Positions 8,713 to 18,400 of a stretch of 46,644 nucleotides of DNA are shown here, piece by piece. Origin of the DNA: an uncultured Prevotella sp. GTDB taxonomy: Bacteria > Bacteroidota > Bacteroidia > Bacteroidales > Bacteroidaceae. The stretch's first letter is position 1. Every line of letters begins with the position of its first letter. The notes under the pieces were generated by a model, which searched no databases, was not told the origin of the DNA, and saw nothing but the letters and a program-made list of their open reading frames with translations. The position numbers were made by a program, and so were the translations under genes. The stretch covers positions 1 through 46,644 of the forward strand of contig CALIZL010000014.1 in the NCBI GenBank assembly GCA_938028745.1, given 5' to 3'.

Positions 8713-9245
8713 CATTCCGTTGCCATGCGTGCAAATATGGCTTAATCGCTTTTTGTCTAGTTTTTAGTAGGAAATTTAACATTATGAGTGCCCTTTTCGT
8801 CTTCCAATCGCCTACCTTGCCGCAAAAAATCGATTCTCGCGAAGGTTTGTTCTGATGCAAAAAAAGGTAGCATGTGAATGCGGCAAAATGAATTTTTATT
8901 TAAAGCAGTCGCCATTTGCACCAACTTTTGGGCTATTTATAGCAAAATATAGTGCAATATGCCGCAAAACGCAGTGTATTTTGGTGCTAAATGCAATGCG
9001 TTTTGGTACTAAATGCCGTGCGTTTTGGTGCTAAATGCGGTGCAATTTGCCGCTAAATGCAAGACGATTTAGCATAAACATCCACAGCAATTGTATAAAC
9101 AAAACCTTTTAGAGCCATGAAATACATGGCTGAAAGAGGCAAAATAGCCGTTAAAAAGTAGGGCTTTGGGGGCTAAATGTGGATAATTGGAGTTGGAAAA
9201 ACACGCGTTGGCAACCAAACTAGAAAGGTAAAATGGTGCAAAATG
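8713..9245 (+). repeat. Interspersed intergenic repeat, copy B
   Basis: This is the most complete copy in the window. It begins with CCGTTGCCATGCGTGCAAAT (shared with the inner end of copy A), then TTTTGTCTAGTTTTTAGTA and CGATTCTCGCGAAGGTTTG. Next come six 22-bp tandem units at 8942-9073 carrying TGCGTTTTGGT and GCTAAATG. A tail (CATAAACATCCACAGCA, then GTTGGCAACCAAACTAGAAA) follows and is shared with copy C. No gene is visible; the frames are broken or composed of repeats. Confidence 0.8.
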
Positions 9246-9322
9246 CAGGCCCTGCTCCTAAAAATAGACAAAACCAAAGGCACAAAAGGTTATAAATAGT
9301 GTATATTTACCTACTTTATGGC

Positions 9323-9480
9323 CTATATTTTCGCTAGAACGGAGCGAAATTTAGAGCGAGATTGTAAAACAAAAGATAACAATTTAAGGTTTTGAGTTGA
9401 TGAGTTGGTGAGTTGATGAGCTTTTGAGTTGATGAGTTGGTGAGCTTTTGAGTTGGTGAGTTGATGAATTGATGTCTTCG
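9323..9480. repeat. GAGTTGATGAGTTGGT tandem repeats
   Basis: The block at about 9392-9475 repeats GAGTTGATGAGTTGGTGAG with a 9-bp-like period and contains two GAGCTTTTGAGTTG blocks. The remaining bases of this spacer hold no convincing reading frame or RNA. Confidence 0.6.
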
Positions 9481-9545
9481 GGAACTGTTGGGCTTTAGTG
9501 ATTTTATAAGCCAGTGAGAAGACTTGTTTTGCACTCCGCACACCT

Positions 9546-9575
9546 TGTAGAAATACTAAAAGCCAAGACAACTTC
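9546..9575. repeat. 30-bp dispersed repeat, copy 2
   Basis: Matches 608-637 with a single mismatch. It lies in the spacer downstream of the duplicated small exported genes. Confidence 0.65.
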
Positions 9576-9747
9576 GTATGAGTTGAGAGAAGTTGAGCCA
9601 ATATAACGATAGAAAGGCCTGGTATGGCAGGATATATATCACTCTTAATTATATATTCGGCTTTCGCATTTTGCTTATACAGGGGGTGTTTCAAGATGGC
9701 CGTAACGGCATTGGCATAATGAGCAACGATTCTCCATTAAAACGTTT

Positions 9748-10376
9748 GCGTGGGTACGTATGTCGCACCCACGCAAGGTATTGTTTCGTTTTTATACATA
9801 CGGCACCATATATCTCACTTTACTTTTTGCGCCAATATGTATCAAACGTGTTGGCTTTACTTCTCACTCGATGTCGTTCGTTCGGGTATATAGAAGTGTT
9901 TCCAAGACACATCCAACACTTTCACATCAAGACACTTACGTACAATGGCCTCCATCCATGCAGGCCCAGCTTGGCTGGCAGAATCCCAGAAGGCACTTGA
10001 CTCCCAACGAACGTCTAAGATTATGCGTATGATGTAAACCTCCTTATCCTTCATCGCTTGCTGAACGGGCTTGTTAAAGAGAGATAGACCATAGACGTAG
10101 GTTTTGCCCTTATATTCTGCCCACGGGCTGGTTTCCTCTGGCCCAATGTTCCTTATCTTAAAGGCACTGCCCCTTATAACATCAAATAGCTTTTTGGCTG
10201 GCTGGCCAACAAATTCGCTTCTCCGTGCATCTAAGATAGGCAAGAAAGCTTCGAGCATCTTATTTTCCCTTTCGCGTTCCGCATCCGTTTGCGTGTTTTG
10301 GGCGTACATGGCGATGCCAAAGCATAGCAACATCACCAATATAAATAACCTCTTCATTGTCTTAACATTTAATGTA
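9748..10376. repeat. Tandem duplication, unit 1
   Basis: About 629 bp starting at GGGTACGTATG and ending at CTTAACATTTAATG is repeated at 10451-11079. The offset is about 703 bp, leaving a non-duplicated linker of about 74 bp between the units. The gene body is nearly invariant, while both ends carry scattered substitutions. Confidence 0.85.
9857..10357 (-). CDS. Small exported protein of unknown function, duplicate copy 1
   Basis: A 166-residue protein with a clear signal peptide (MKRLFILVMLLCFGIAMYAQ, cut after about residue 20). The mature part is charged and mixed alpha/beta with no motif I recognise. Notable segments are DARRSEFVGQPAKKLFDVIR near 43-62 and SPWAEYKGKTYVYG near 77. From about residue 21 to the C-terminus it is identical to the neighbouring copy at 10560-11060; the four differences lie in the signal peptide. 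The 3' flank is duplicated too. It sits last in the minus-strand group behind a large lipoprotein. Function is unknown; being periplasmic or secreted is inferred from the signal peptide. Confidence 0.75.
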   Translation of the reverse strand: MKRLFILVMLLCFGIAMYAQNTQTDAERERENKMLEAFLPILDARRSEFVGQPAKKLFDVIRGSAFKIRNIGPEETSPWAEYKGKTYVYGLSLFNKPVQQAMKDKEVYIIRIILDVRWESSAFWDSASQAGPAWMEAIVRKCLDVKVLDVSWKHFYIPERTTSSEK

Positions 10377-10450
10377 GTTCCTCTGCATCATACGTTATTA
10401 GTCTGCATGCTGTCTATATAGCAATGGCATGCAAGCCTTCTAATGTCCTT

Positions 10451-11079
10451 GCGCGGGTACGTATGCCGCACCCACGCAAGGTATTGTTTCGTTTTTATAC
10501 ATACGGCGTAATATATCTCACTTTATTTTTTGCGCCAATATGTATCAAACGTGTTGGCTTTACTTCTCACTCGATGTCGTTCGTTCGGGTATATAGAAGT
10601 GTTTCCAAGACACATCCAACACTTTCACATCAAGACACTTACGTACAATGGCCTCCATCCATGCAGGCCCAGCTTGGCTGGCAGAATCCCAGAAGGCACT
10701 TGACTCCCAACGAACGTCTAAGATTATGCGTATGATGTAAACCTCCTTATCCTTCATCGCTTGCTGAACGGGCTTGTTAAAGAGAGATAGACCATAGACG
10801 TAGGTTTTGCCCTTATATTCTGCCCACGGGCTGGTTTCCTCTGGCCCAATGTTCCTTATCTTAAAGGCACTGCCCCTTATAACATCAAATAGCTTTTTGG
10901 CTGGCTGGCCAACAAATTCGCTTCTCCGTGCATCTAAGATAGGCAAGAAAGCTTCGAGCATCTTATTTTCCCTTTCGCGTTCTGCATCCGTTTGCGTGTT
11001 TTGGGCGTACATGGTGATGCCAAAGCATAGCGACATCATCAATATAAATAACCTTCTCATCGTCTTAACATTTAATGGG
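10451..11079. repeat. Tandem duplication, unit 2
   Basis: Second copy of the duplication. Its right end overlaps the 3' end of the upstream lipoprotein gene by about 15 bp, since the homology CTTAACATTTAATG crosses that stop codon. This suggests unit 2 is the original position and unit 1 is the derived copy. Confidence 0.8.
10560..11060 (-). CDS. Small exported protein of unknown function, duplicate copy 2
   Basis: A 166-residue paralogue of the preceding gene. Its signal peptide (MRRLFILMMSLCFGITMYAQ) differs at four positions, and the mature sequence is identical. The start is four bases beyond the stop codon of the upstream lipoprotein gene, so the two are almost certainly co-transcribed and perhaps translationally coupled. 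That tight link points to a shared job with the lipoprotein at the cell envelope. I do not recognise the family. Confidence 0.78.
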   Translation of the reverse strand: MRRLFILMMSLCFGITMYAQNTQTDAERERENKMLEAFLPILDARRSEFVGQPAKKLFDVIRGSAFKIRNIGPEETSPWAEYKGKTYVYGLSLFNKPVQQAMKDKEVYIIRIILDVRWESSAFWDSASQAGPAWMEAIVRKCLDVKVLDVSWKHFYIPERTTSSEK

Positions 11080-12780
11080 TTTGTAACTAACCTTCTCCGA
11101 ACCGTATGTGGTATAGTCGGGTCTATCTGTTATATGGCATTTCACGATACTGATTCCACCATCAAAGTGATTAATGATCGTGCTTAATTGGGCAATGGCA
11201 GTTTCATCGCTTGATTTAAAACGATTAATACTTTTATACTGTTTAAGTATCTCACCGCATTTTCCATCCTGTTTAAAATCATTATTTTCTCCCACTTCGT
11301 ACTCAATCTCCTTGAACATGGCTGCCGCTTTCTTTCTATCGTTGATGATCAATGCGTAATAGGTGTTCTCGTCTATGAAAACAAATGAACCACGCATATT
11401 AGGACACTCTTGACCAGCCGCGGCGGAACAGAGATTTAACAAATCCTTAGCTGATGGAGGAGTAAGATTAGGATGGTTGTGGAGCGTATATTTCGTGTAG
11501 AAATTTGCAGTGTATGGCGCACGGTCTACAAGTCCTCCTCCTTCGGGCTCCAACATGTAATGACGATTATCATCATAAACATTAATAACACAAGCATGCT
11601 CCACATTACCATGTTCTTTAACAAGCTTTTTAAACTGAGACAGGTCTATGTAGTTCTTTTTCTGCCCTTTATAAGGCTTCAGTGAGAACAAGCTGTCCAA
11701 CATTTCCTTCATGGCGTTCTTTGCCTCGTTGGAATAAGGTAGTGAGTCGCACTCTTCTGGAATCTTACTATTCGGAAGTATTCCTAAACCCAAGTTACCT
11801 GTATAGGGTCCATTATTGGTTTCAGGTCTACTTTCACCAACAATTCCTATCGTTCCACCACGCCGGTCCCAATAAGTAGCTCCATCCACACGATAAGTTG
11901 CCTGAAGAAAAAAAGAGAAAGAGTGTGTAATAGCTATACCCCGAAGTATATTTCCATAGTACATAACATAGCTCCTGGGGTCTGAACTTACATTATAAAG
12001 CTGTTCACAAGGTATGGTTATCTCTATCTTATTAAGATACCATCCTTTCTCAATCCTACAAACATAAGGATTAATCATTGTTTGTCTCAAAGCTTCTTCC
12101 GCCCATCGTTCCACGGTATAATGGTATAAACCATGACTATCTCCATCCGGTTGCCCAACATAGTTCGCCGAATAGTCTATTGTAATAATAACTCTAGAGC
12201 CATTAAGGTAAGGATTGTAATAACGCGTTTCAGGCAACTGTTCCTGCGTTAATGGCATCATGCTGTCTTTAAGAAACTCGTACGCTTTAAGGCCATCGTC
12301 TACTTGCAGCCCCTTATCAGATAAGATAGTAAAATCATTAGAATAGAGGAAACGCTGCGTTATGGGGATGTCGTTGTTGAGCGTTTCAGCAGTAACCACT
12401 TGTGGGCTTTTAAGTTTGTTGTTCAGTTCAACGCGTTCGTCATCCAGCTGTGTAAAACCAACAGGATAATACAGCGCACCACTTATCGTTCCTTCCGTGC
12501 CGAAAGGTACAATAAACACCATGCCGTGCATCGAACTGTTGCACAAGCGAACGTCCTCGAAGTACACCTGCTTGCCTTTTGTCAAGCTTTGAAACACAGG
12601 TTGCTGGTCGGTCGAGGCGTTTAATGCGTCAATAAACCGTTGGGCCTCTCTGTTTGTCACCTCATCTGGCAACAACAACCCCGCATCGTTTTCTAATTGG
12701 TTGCAGGCGCAAGCCAACAAGACGCATAACCAAATCATTGGCGAAACAAGGTTCCCCTTCTTTACGTTTCGTGTCATCAT
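11065..12780 (-). CDS. Large lipoprotein with JAB/MPN-like HxH..S..D motif
   Basis: A 571-residue lipoprotein of no family I know. The N-terminus has a signal segment ending LLAC (lipidated Cys24). Residues about 40-330 are mixed, with no recognised domain. Residues 392-480 include NVEHACVI (Glu394) and LHNHPNLTPPSAKDL. Here His434, His436, Ser443 and Asp446 fit the JAMM/JAB metalloprotease pattern HxH...S..D, one residue shorter than the usual spacing. JAB-like domains act as isopeptidases, RadC-type proteins or toxin modules, so a catalytic role is inferred only. The gene is followed at once by the small exported proteins, so an envelope-located partnership is likely. A -7 type promoter lies about 220 bp upstream. 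Confidence 0.7.
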   Translation of the reverse strand: MMTRNVKKGNLVSPMIWLCVLLACACNQLENDAGLLLPDEVTNREAQRFIDALNASTDQQPVFQSLTKGKQVYFEDVRLCNSSMHGMVFIVPFGTEGTISGALYYPVGFTQLDDERVELNNKLKSPQVVTAETLNNDIPITQRFLYSNDFTILSDKGLQVDDGLKAYEFLKDSMMPLTQEQLPETRYYNPYLNGSRVIITIDYSANYVGQPDGDSHGLYHYTVERWAEEALRQTMINPYVCRIEKGWYLNKIEITIPCEQLYNVSSDPRSYVMYYGNILRGIAITHSFSFFLQATYRVDGATYWDRRGGTIGIVGESRPETNNGPYTGNLGLGILPNSKIPEECDSLPYSNEAKNAMKEMLDSLFSLKPYKGQKKNYIDLSQFKKLVKEHGNVEHACVINVYDDNRHYMLEPEGGGLVDRAPYTANFYTKYTLHNHPNLTPPSAKDLLNLCSAAAGQECPNMRGSFVFIDENTYYALIINDRKKAAAMFKEIEYEVGENNDFKQDGKCGEILKQYKSINRFKSSDETAIAQLSTIINHFDGGISIVKCHITDRPDYTTYGSEKVSYKPIKC

Positions 12781-13002
12781 AACTGCTTCATTTAGATTTC
12801 ATGTTAATGTTAGTGAGATATATTTGTATTAACTTATGCTCCAATGCACGCCTTTAAAGAATGTTTTAATCAGGAGAAGTACAAGCTGTTACTCCTTATT
12901 ATAGATGTAGCTTAATCGCAGAGAGAACTCTCTTGCAATAGAACAATTGATGATTAGTACCGCTGTACAAGCCTGAGATTGACTAACAAGCTACTTATGT
13001 CT

Positions 13003-13011
13003 GCAAATTTA
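13003..13011 (-). promoter_or_regulatory. Bacteroidetes -7 box upstream of the JAB-like lipoprotein
   Basis: On the minus strand this reads TAAATTTGC, matching TAnnTTTGY. A TTTG that could serve as the -33 element is at 13034-13037, a spacing of 22 bp, slightly longer than usual. The leader to the start codon would be about 215 nt. Confidence 0.4.
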
Positions 13012-13064
13012 AGAAAAATATCGGTTCGTTCTACAAATGCACATGTGTTTCTTAACATAAAAAG

Positions 13065-13108
13065 AAAGGCCATGCCCACACCCTCTTATGAGCATGGTCA
13101 TGGCCTTT
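13065..13108 (-). terminator. Rho-independent terminator after the lpxA-like gene
   Basis: AAAGGCCATG and CATGGCCTTT form a perfect 10-bp stem around a 24-base loop. Reading on the minus strand it is followed by CTTTTTATG. It closes the efflux/acyltransferase transcription unit. Confidence 0.75.
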
Positions 13109-13178
13109 AAGCTTGTATTTCGCAACTAGCAAGTAGCTAAGTTGCAATATAAAAAGGTATGAACGAATCCAAGAAAAC

Positions 13179-13961
13179 CTACATCTTGGTAACAATACCA
13201 CCCTCGGTTGTCTCGATAAACTGCACGAGATTGCGTATTTCGGGACCGTCGGGCACCTGCTCTTTCACCTGTAACACCGAGTCGAACACGCTTGTTTGCC
13301 CGTGGAACACCAGTCGGTAGGCGTTAGCGATGTGCTTAATGTTCTTCGGGTCTACGCCATCGGCTTTCAACATCACGGTGTTTACGCCACCATAGGCCAG
13401 CGGTTTGCCGCCAAGGATGATGTAAGGGGGCACGTCTTTCGAGAAAGTTGTGCCCGCTTGAATCATGGCGCGGTCGCCAACACGCGTCTTGGCGTTCTCG
13501 ATAACGCCCGTAGAGAATATCACGCCGTTGCCAATTACGCAGTCGCCTGCAATCTTTGTGCCGTAGCCGAACACGCAATCGTTGCCCACCTGCGTATCGT
13601 GCGAGATGTGCGCACCCTCCATCAGGAAGTTGTGATTGCCGATAACGGTTTTGCAACCCTCGTGCGTGGCGCGGTTGATAACCACGTTTTCGCGAATGGT
13701 GTTGTCGTTGCCGATGATGAGGAACGACCTTTCGCCCACAAAATTGAAGTCTTGGGGCAACGCTCCCAACACCGAACATTGATAAACGCTGTTGCCACTG
13801 CCCATGCGCGTGCCGTTAAGTATGCTCACGAAGGGGTAAATTACGCAGTTGTCGCCTATCTCCACATCGTCTTCTATGTAGACGAAGGGGTAAATTTTGC
13901 AGTTGTCGCCAATCTTGGCGCGTGGCGACACCTCTGCTCTTGAACTTATATCGCTTGACAT
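13179..13961 (-). CDS. lpxA: LpxA-like left-handed beta-helix acyltransferase
   Basis: A 260-residue protein of the acyl-ACP:UDP-GlcNAc O-acyltransferase family; E. coli LpxA is 262 aa. Hexapeptide repeats run from about residue 12 to 185 (IGDN, IGNH, VGND, IGNG, VGDR), then a helical C-domain (GVDPKNIKHIANAYRLVF). In Escherichia coli LpxA the AHIAHD motif carries the catalytic base His125. Here AHISHD gives His118 and His121. The positions matching E. coli His144 and His160 appear to be Asp140 and Asn156. Bacteroidetes normally carry another lpxA beside lpxC/fabZ, so this may be a paralogue with altered substrate or activity. It follows the efflux genes by 87 bp of repeat-like sequence and is closed by a terminator. 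Confidence 0.8.
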   Translation of the reverse strand: MSSDISSRAEVSPRAKIGDNCKIYPFVYIEDDVEIGDNCVIYPFVSILNGTRMGSGNSVYQCSVLGALPQDFNFVGERSFLIIGNDNTIRENVVINRATHEGCKTVIGNHNFLMEGAHISHDTQVGNDCVFGYGTKIAGDCVIGNGVIFSTGVIENAKTRVGDRAMIQAGTTFSKDVPPYIILGGKPLAYGGVNTVMLKADGVDPKNIKHIANAYRLVFHGQTSVFDSVLQVKEQVPDGPEIRNLVQFIETTEGGIVTKM

Positions 13962-14048
13962 CTGTATGAGTTTTAATTAGTTGACGAGTTGACAAGTTAA
14001 CGAGTAGACAATTCGGTAAGTTAACTTGCATTACGCTATTTCACGCTC

Positions 14049-15434
14049 CTACTTTCCACCTCCCAATGCCATGTAGAGGTTTACAACGGCTTGCATCTTG
14101 TAGAAGTCGTCTTGAACCTTCGACAGTTCCACTTGCAGCAGGGTTTGTTGGGCGGTAATCACTTCGAGATAGCTGCCTCGGCTCTCGGTAAGCAGCATCT
14201 TCGTGTCTTCTACGTTCTGGCGGAGCGTAACGATTTGCTTGGCCTCAATCTCGCTCTTTTCGGCCGATGCGTTGTAGAGAACCAAGGCGTTGCTCACCTC
14301 GTTGCCTGCACTTAGCACTGCTTGTTGCCAGGTGTTGTAGGCACGTTCGTATTGTATCTTAGCCACTTTAAGGCCTGCAATAAGCTGTCCGCGCTGGAAA
14401 ATGGGTTGCACCAAACTACCAACAGCCGAGAGCAACAGCTTGGCCGGATTGGTAATGCCCATGCCGCCGCTGTTGGTATAGCCGCCTTGCGCACTGAGTG
14501 TAAGCGTTGGATAGAAACGACTACGGGCTGTTTGCACATTGTAGAAACACTGTGCCAGACCCATTTCGGCCGCATGAACATCGGGACGGTTGTTAAGCAT
14601 CTGCAAAGAGATGCCTGTTGAGAAGTTGGTTGGCAGGCTCTGACCATCGAATTTGCCGCGAGCAATGCTGCGTGCCGACTGCCCGAGGAGCAACGAGAGG
14701 GCGTTTTCGGCCTCGCGCAGCTGACGTTTCAGCCCCACCTTTTGTGCCTGAACCGAGTAGTAATTGCTCTCGGCACTCTGCACACCCGTAGAACGAACCC
14801 TGCCATATTCCTTTTGCAGCTGCATGGTTTCCCACGTATCCTTGGCCAAAGTCTCCATTTCGTCTATCAGTTCCAGTTCCTTATCGAGCATCAACAGCGT
14901 GTAATACAGGTTGGCCACGTTGGAAATAAGCCTTGTACGAGCGGCAAGCTGATAGTCTTTCATGCCCATCAAGGCCATTTGCGAACTGCGTTTGGCCGAG
15001 AGAAGCGTGCCGAAGAGGTCGATGGTCCAACTGGCCGACACGGGCAACGAGTAGGTTTTTACGGCCGCATGGCCGTCCCACGAGCTGATTGTTCCCTGCG
15101 GAGTGAAGGCAAACGAGGGCAAGAAAGACAGCTGGGCCGACTTTAATTGCGCCTCGGCCATCTTTACATTGAGGGCCGCATTCAGCAAGTCGTAGTTATT
15201 TTCAAGCGCTGTTGCAATGTGCGACTGCAACTGCGGGTCGGTAAACACGCTACGCCAGGGCAGGTTTCCGAAGCTAGCCGTATCGGTAACAGCCAGCGTG
15301 TCGGTGTCTGAAAGGGGCGAGCGAGCCACCCCTGCGGCCTTAACCGCGGGGCGTTCGTACTTGCCATAGAGGCTCTTGCAGCCCGTTAGGGCTAGGGCTG
15401 CAAGTGCCAGGAGGATGAAATTCTTTATCTTCAT
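14049..15434 (-). CDS. TolC/OprM-type outer-membrane efflux lipoprotein
   Basis: A 461-residue outer-membrane channel of the NodT/OprM type, forming the exit duct of a tripartite RND pump. The signal segment ends with the lipobox LTGC (Cys19). Two repeated OEP domains are visible: LLNAALNVKMAEAQLKSAQL near 79, and a second TolC-like half with RPDVHAAEMGLAQCFYN near 288 and ITAQQTLLQVELSKVQDDFY near 430. Its ATG overlaps the stop region of the upstream acrB-type gene by four bases, a classic coupled pair. No drug specificity can be read from sequence. Confidence 0.9.
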   Translation of the reverse strand: MKIKNFILLALAALALTGCKSLYGKYERPAVKAAGVARSPLSDTDTLAVTDTASFGNLPWRSVFTDPQLQSHIATALENNYDLLNAALNVKMAEAQLKSAQLSFLPSFAFTPQGTISSWDGHAAVKTYSLPVSASWTIDLFGTLLSAKRSSQMALMGMKDYQLAARTRLISNVANLYYTLLMLDKELELIDEMETLAKDTWETMQLQKEYGRVRSTGVQSAESNYYSVQAQKVGLKRQLREAENALSLLLGQSARSIARGKFDGQSLPTNFSTGISLQMLNNRPDVHAAEMGLAQCFYNVQTARSRFYPTLTLSAQGGYTNSGGMGITNPAKLLLSAVGSLVQPIFQRGQLIAGLKVAKIQYERAYNTWQQAVLSAGNEVSNALVLYNASAEKSEIEAKQIVTLRQNVEDTKMLLTESRGSYLEVITAQQTLLQVELSKVQDDFYKMQAVVNLYMALGGGK

Positions 15435-18400
15435 TGTTTTGATTTCACTTCTTTTTCTATCGCCATTTGGCGTGCATATTGTTTCAACTCGCTCTTTACC
15501 TCGCGGTTTTCTTCGTCGCCAAACTCCAAAGGTGTAAACTTCTCTTGCAAGTGTTGGAAGATAACGAAGAGCGCGGGCACAACAAATATCTGCAACATCA
15601 TACCGATGAGCATACCGCCAACGGCTGCCGCACCAAGCGTTTGGTTTCCGTTTTTGCCTACACCGCTGGCAAACATCATGGGCAACAGACCGATAACCAT
15701 AGCCAAACCGGTCATCAAGATGGGTCGCAAACGCGATGCCGCACCCAAAATGGCACTGTACTTAATGGCCATACCCGTGCGCCGGCGTTCCAAAGCGAAC
15801 TCAACGATAAGGATAGCGTTCTTTGCCAATAGGCCAATGAGCATGATAAGCGCAATCTGCATGTAGATGTCGTTCTGATGTCCGAAGAGCTGCGTAAAGA
15901 TAAACGCGCCCGCCAAACCGAAGGGCAACGAAAGAATTACCGACAAGGGCAGCAGATAACTTTCGTATTGGGCGGAGAGGATGAGGTAAACGAACACCAA
16001 ACAGAGGGCGAATATAAGCGCAGTGGTGTTGCTTTGCTCGTGTTCCGAACGCGTCAAACCCGAGAAGTCGTAGCCATAACCTGTAGGTAAATTCTGCGCA
16101 GCCACCTCTTCAATGGCCTTGATAACTTCTCCCGAGGAGTATCCGTCGGCAGGTGTTACGTTGACGTTGATGCTGGTGAAGAGGTTGAAACGCCGCACGT
16201 TAGACGGGCCATACACACGTGTAAGTGTGCAATACTCGCTTACGGGCACCATGCCTTGTGCTGTGCGCACGTAGATGTTGGTGATGTCGCTGGGCTTCAT
16301 CCTACTGGCAACATCGCCCTGAATCATTACGCGATACAGCTTACCAAAGCTGTTGAAGTTGGATGCGTACATACCGCCATAGTAACCTTGCAGCGTTGAA
16401 AGCACCACGCGCGGACTGATGCCGCTCTGTTTACACTTGGCTACGTCCACGTCTACCATATACTGAGGGTAGTTGGGGTTGTAGGTGGTCATGGCGTTCT
16501 GAATTTCGGGGCGTTGGTTCAGCTCCTTCAGATAGTCTTGCGTCACTTTATAGAAGTGGTCGAGGTCTCCGCCCGTCTTATCTTGCACGGTGAACGTAAC
16601 GCTGTTACTGAGTCCATAACCGGGAATCATCGGCGCACCGAATGCGATTATCTGTGCACCCTTGATGTATGAAATCTGCTTATAGATGGTGCCAAGTATC
16701 ATGTTAGAGCTGCGCACGTCGACAAAGAACCGCATAATGCCGTCGCCCTCCCACAGCCCGGACAGCTTATAGAAAAAACCGCCTGTACGTTCTTCAAACG
16801 GTTTAAGCTTAAGCACGAACGTGGCTTGGTCGGAACCTTGGCCTGCAATGAAGTTATAGCCCGCTATTTGTTCGCGACTCTGTATCATGGGGTTGTTGGC
16901 CAGCATCTCATCCACTTGGTTAACCACCTCTTGCGTACGCTCTTGGCTAGTGGCCGGCGGCAACGAGATGGTAACAAAGAGCGTTCCCGTGTCTTCGTTA
17001 GGCACAAGACCCGTTTTGGTTGTGCTCATAGTGAACACCAACACCACAATACCCACCAACACGGCCACACCTGTAACGATACGATGCTTGATGATGTTCT
17101 CTACACCCCTGCGATATTTGCCCAACATTTTGTTGAAAGCCACGTTGAAACCAGCGTGGAAACGGTCTACAAAGCTCGTCTTACGTCCATGCTCGCCCTC
17201 GGCATGAGGTTTCAAGAAGATGGCGCAAAGCGCGGGCGAAAGGGTAAGGGCGTTGATGGCCGAGATGATGATAGACACGGCCATCGTTACACCGAACTCG
17301 CGATAGAACGTTCCCGACGTGCCACTGATAAACGATACGGGGATAAACACGCAGGCCATAACCAGCGTAATGGAGATAATGGCGCCCGAAATCTCGTTCA
17401 TGGCGTCGATGGCAGCCACCTTCGAACTCTTATAACCCATATCCAGCTTGGCGTGCACGGCCTCAACCACCACAATGGCATCGTCTACCACGATGGCAAT
17501 GGCCAACAACAGAGCCGAGAGCGTTAGCAAGTTGATGGAGAAACCGAACATCCACAAGAAGAGGAACGTACCAATGAGCGACACGGGCACGGCAATAAGT
17601 GGGATGAGCGTTGAGCGGAAGTCTTGCAAGAAGACGTAAACCACGAAGAACACCAGCACAAAGGTGATGACAAGGGTCATTACCACCTCTTCTATTGCGG
17701 CGAAAAGGAACTCTGTTACGTCGTAGTTTATCTTATATTCAAGACCAGGGGGGAAGGTTTTAGATTGCTCTTCCAACACCTTCTTCACATCTTGTGCAAT
17801 CTGTGTGGCGTTAGAACCGGCAATCTGCTGCACCATACCCATCACCGAGGGATGGCCGTTATTCTTCATCATCACAGAATAACCCAGTGCGCCCAGCTCA
17901 ATCTTGGCCACGTCTTTCAAGTAAAGCGTCTGCCCTTGGGTATTGTTGCTGATGATGATGTTGCCGTATTCTTCGGGCGTTTTGAGCCTTCCCTTATAGC
18001 GCATCACGTACTCGAAGGCCACATTGCTTTGTTCGCCAAACGAACCAGGCGCGGCCTGAATGTTCTGTTCGGCAAGGGCGGCGGTTACATCGCTAGGCAT
18101 CAGCCCGTATTGTTTCATCTTATCGGGCTGCAACCAGATACGCATAGAATAGGTACCCGAACTAAACGACTGCACATTACCCACTCCCTGCACACGCTTG
18201 ATAGCCGGCTGGATGTTGATTTCGTTGAAGTTGGTGATGAACTTCTCGTCGTAACGGCCGTCGGTAGATGTGATGGTGTACATCATCACGTTACTCGTCT
18301 GCCGTTTCGAGGTGGTAACGCCCACCTGCGTAACCTCTGCGGGCAGCAGTGCTTGTGCCTGCGATACGCGGTTTTGCACGTTCACGGCAGCCATGTCGGC

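Noticed and set aside
8585..8860. A 91-codon minus-strand frame in the repeat region
   Set aside because: Composed of the 22-bp array and the interspersed repeat; no independent protein character.
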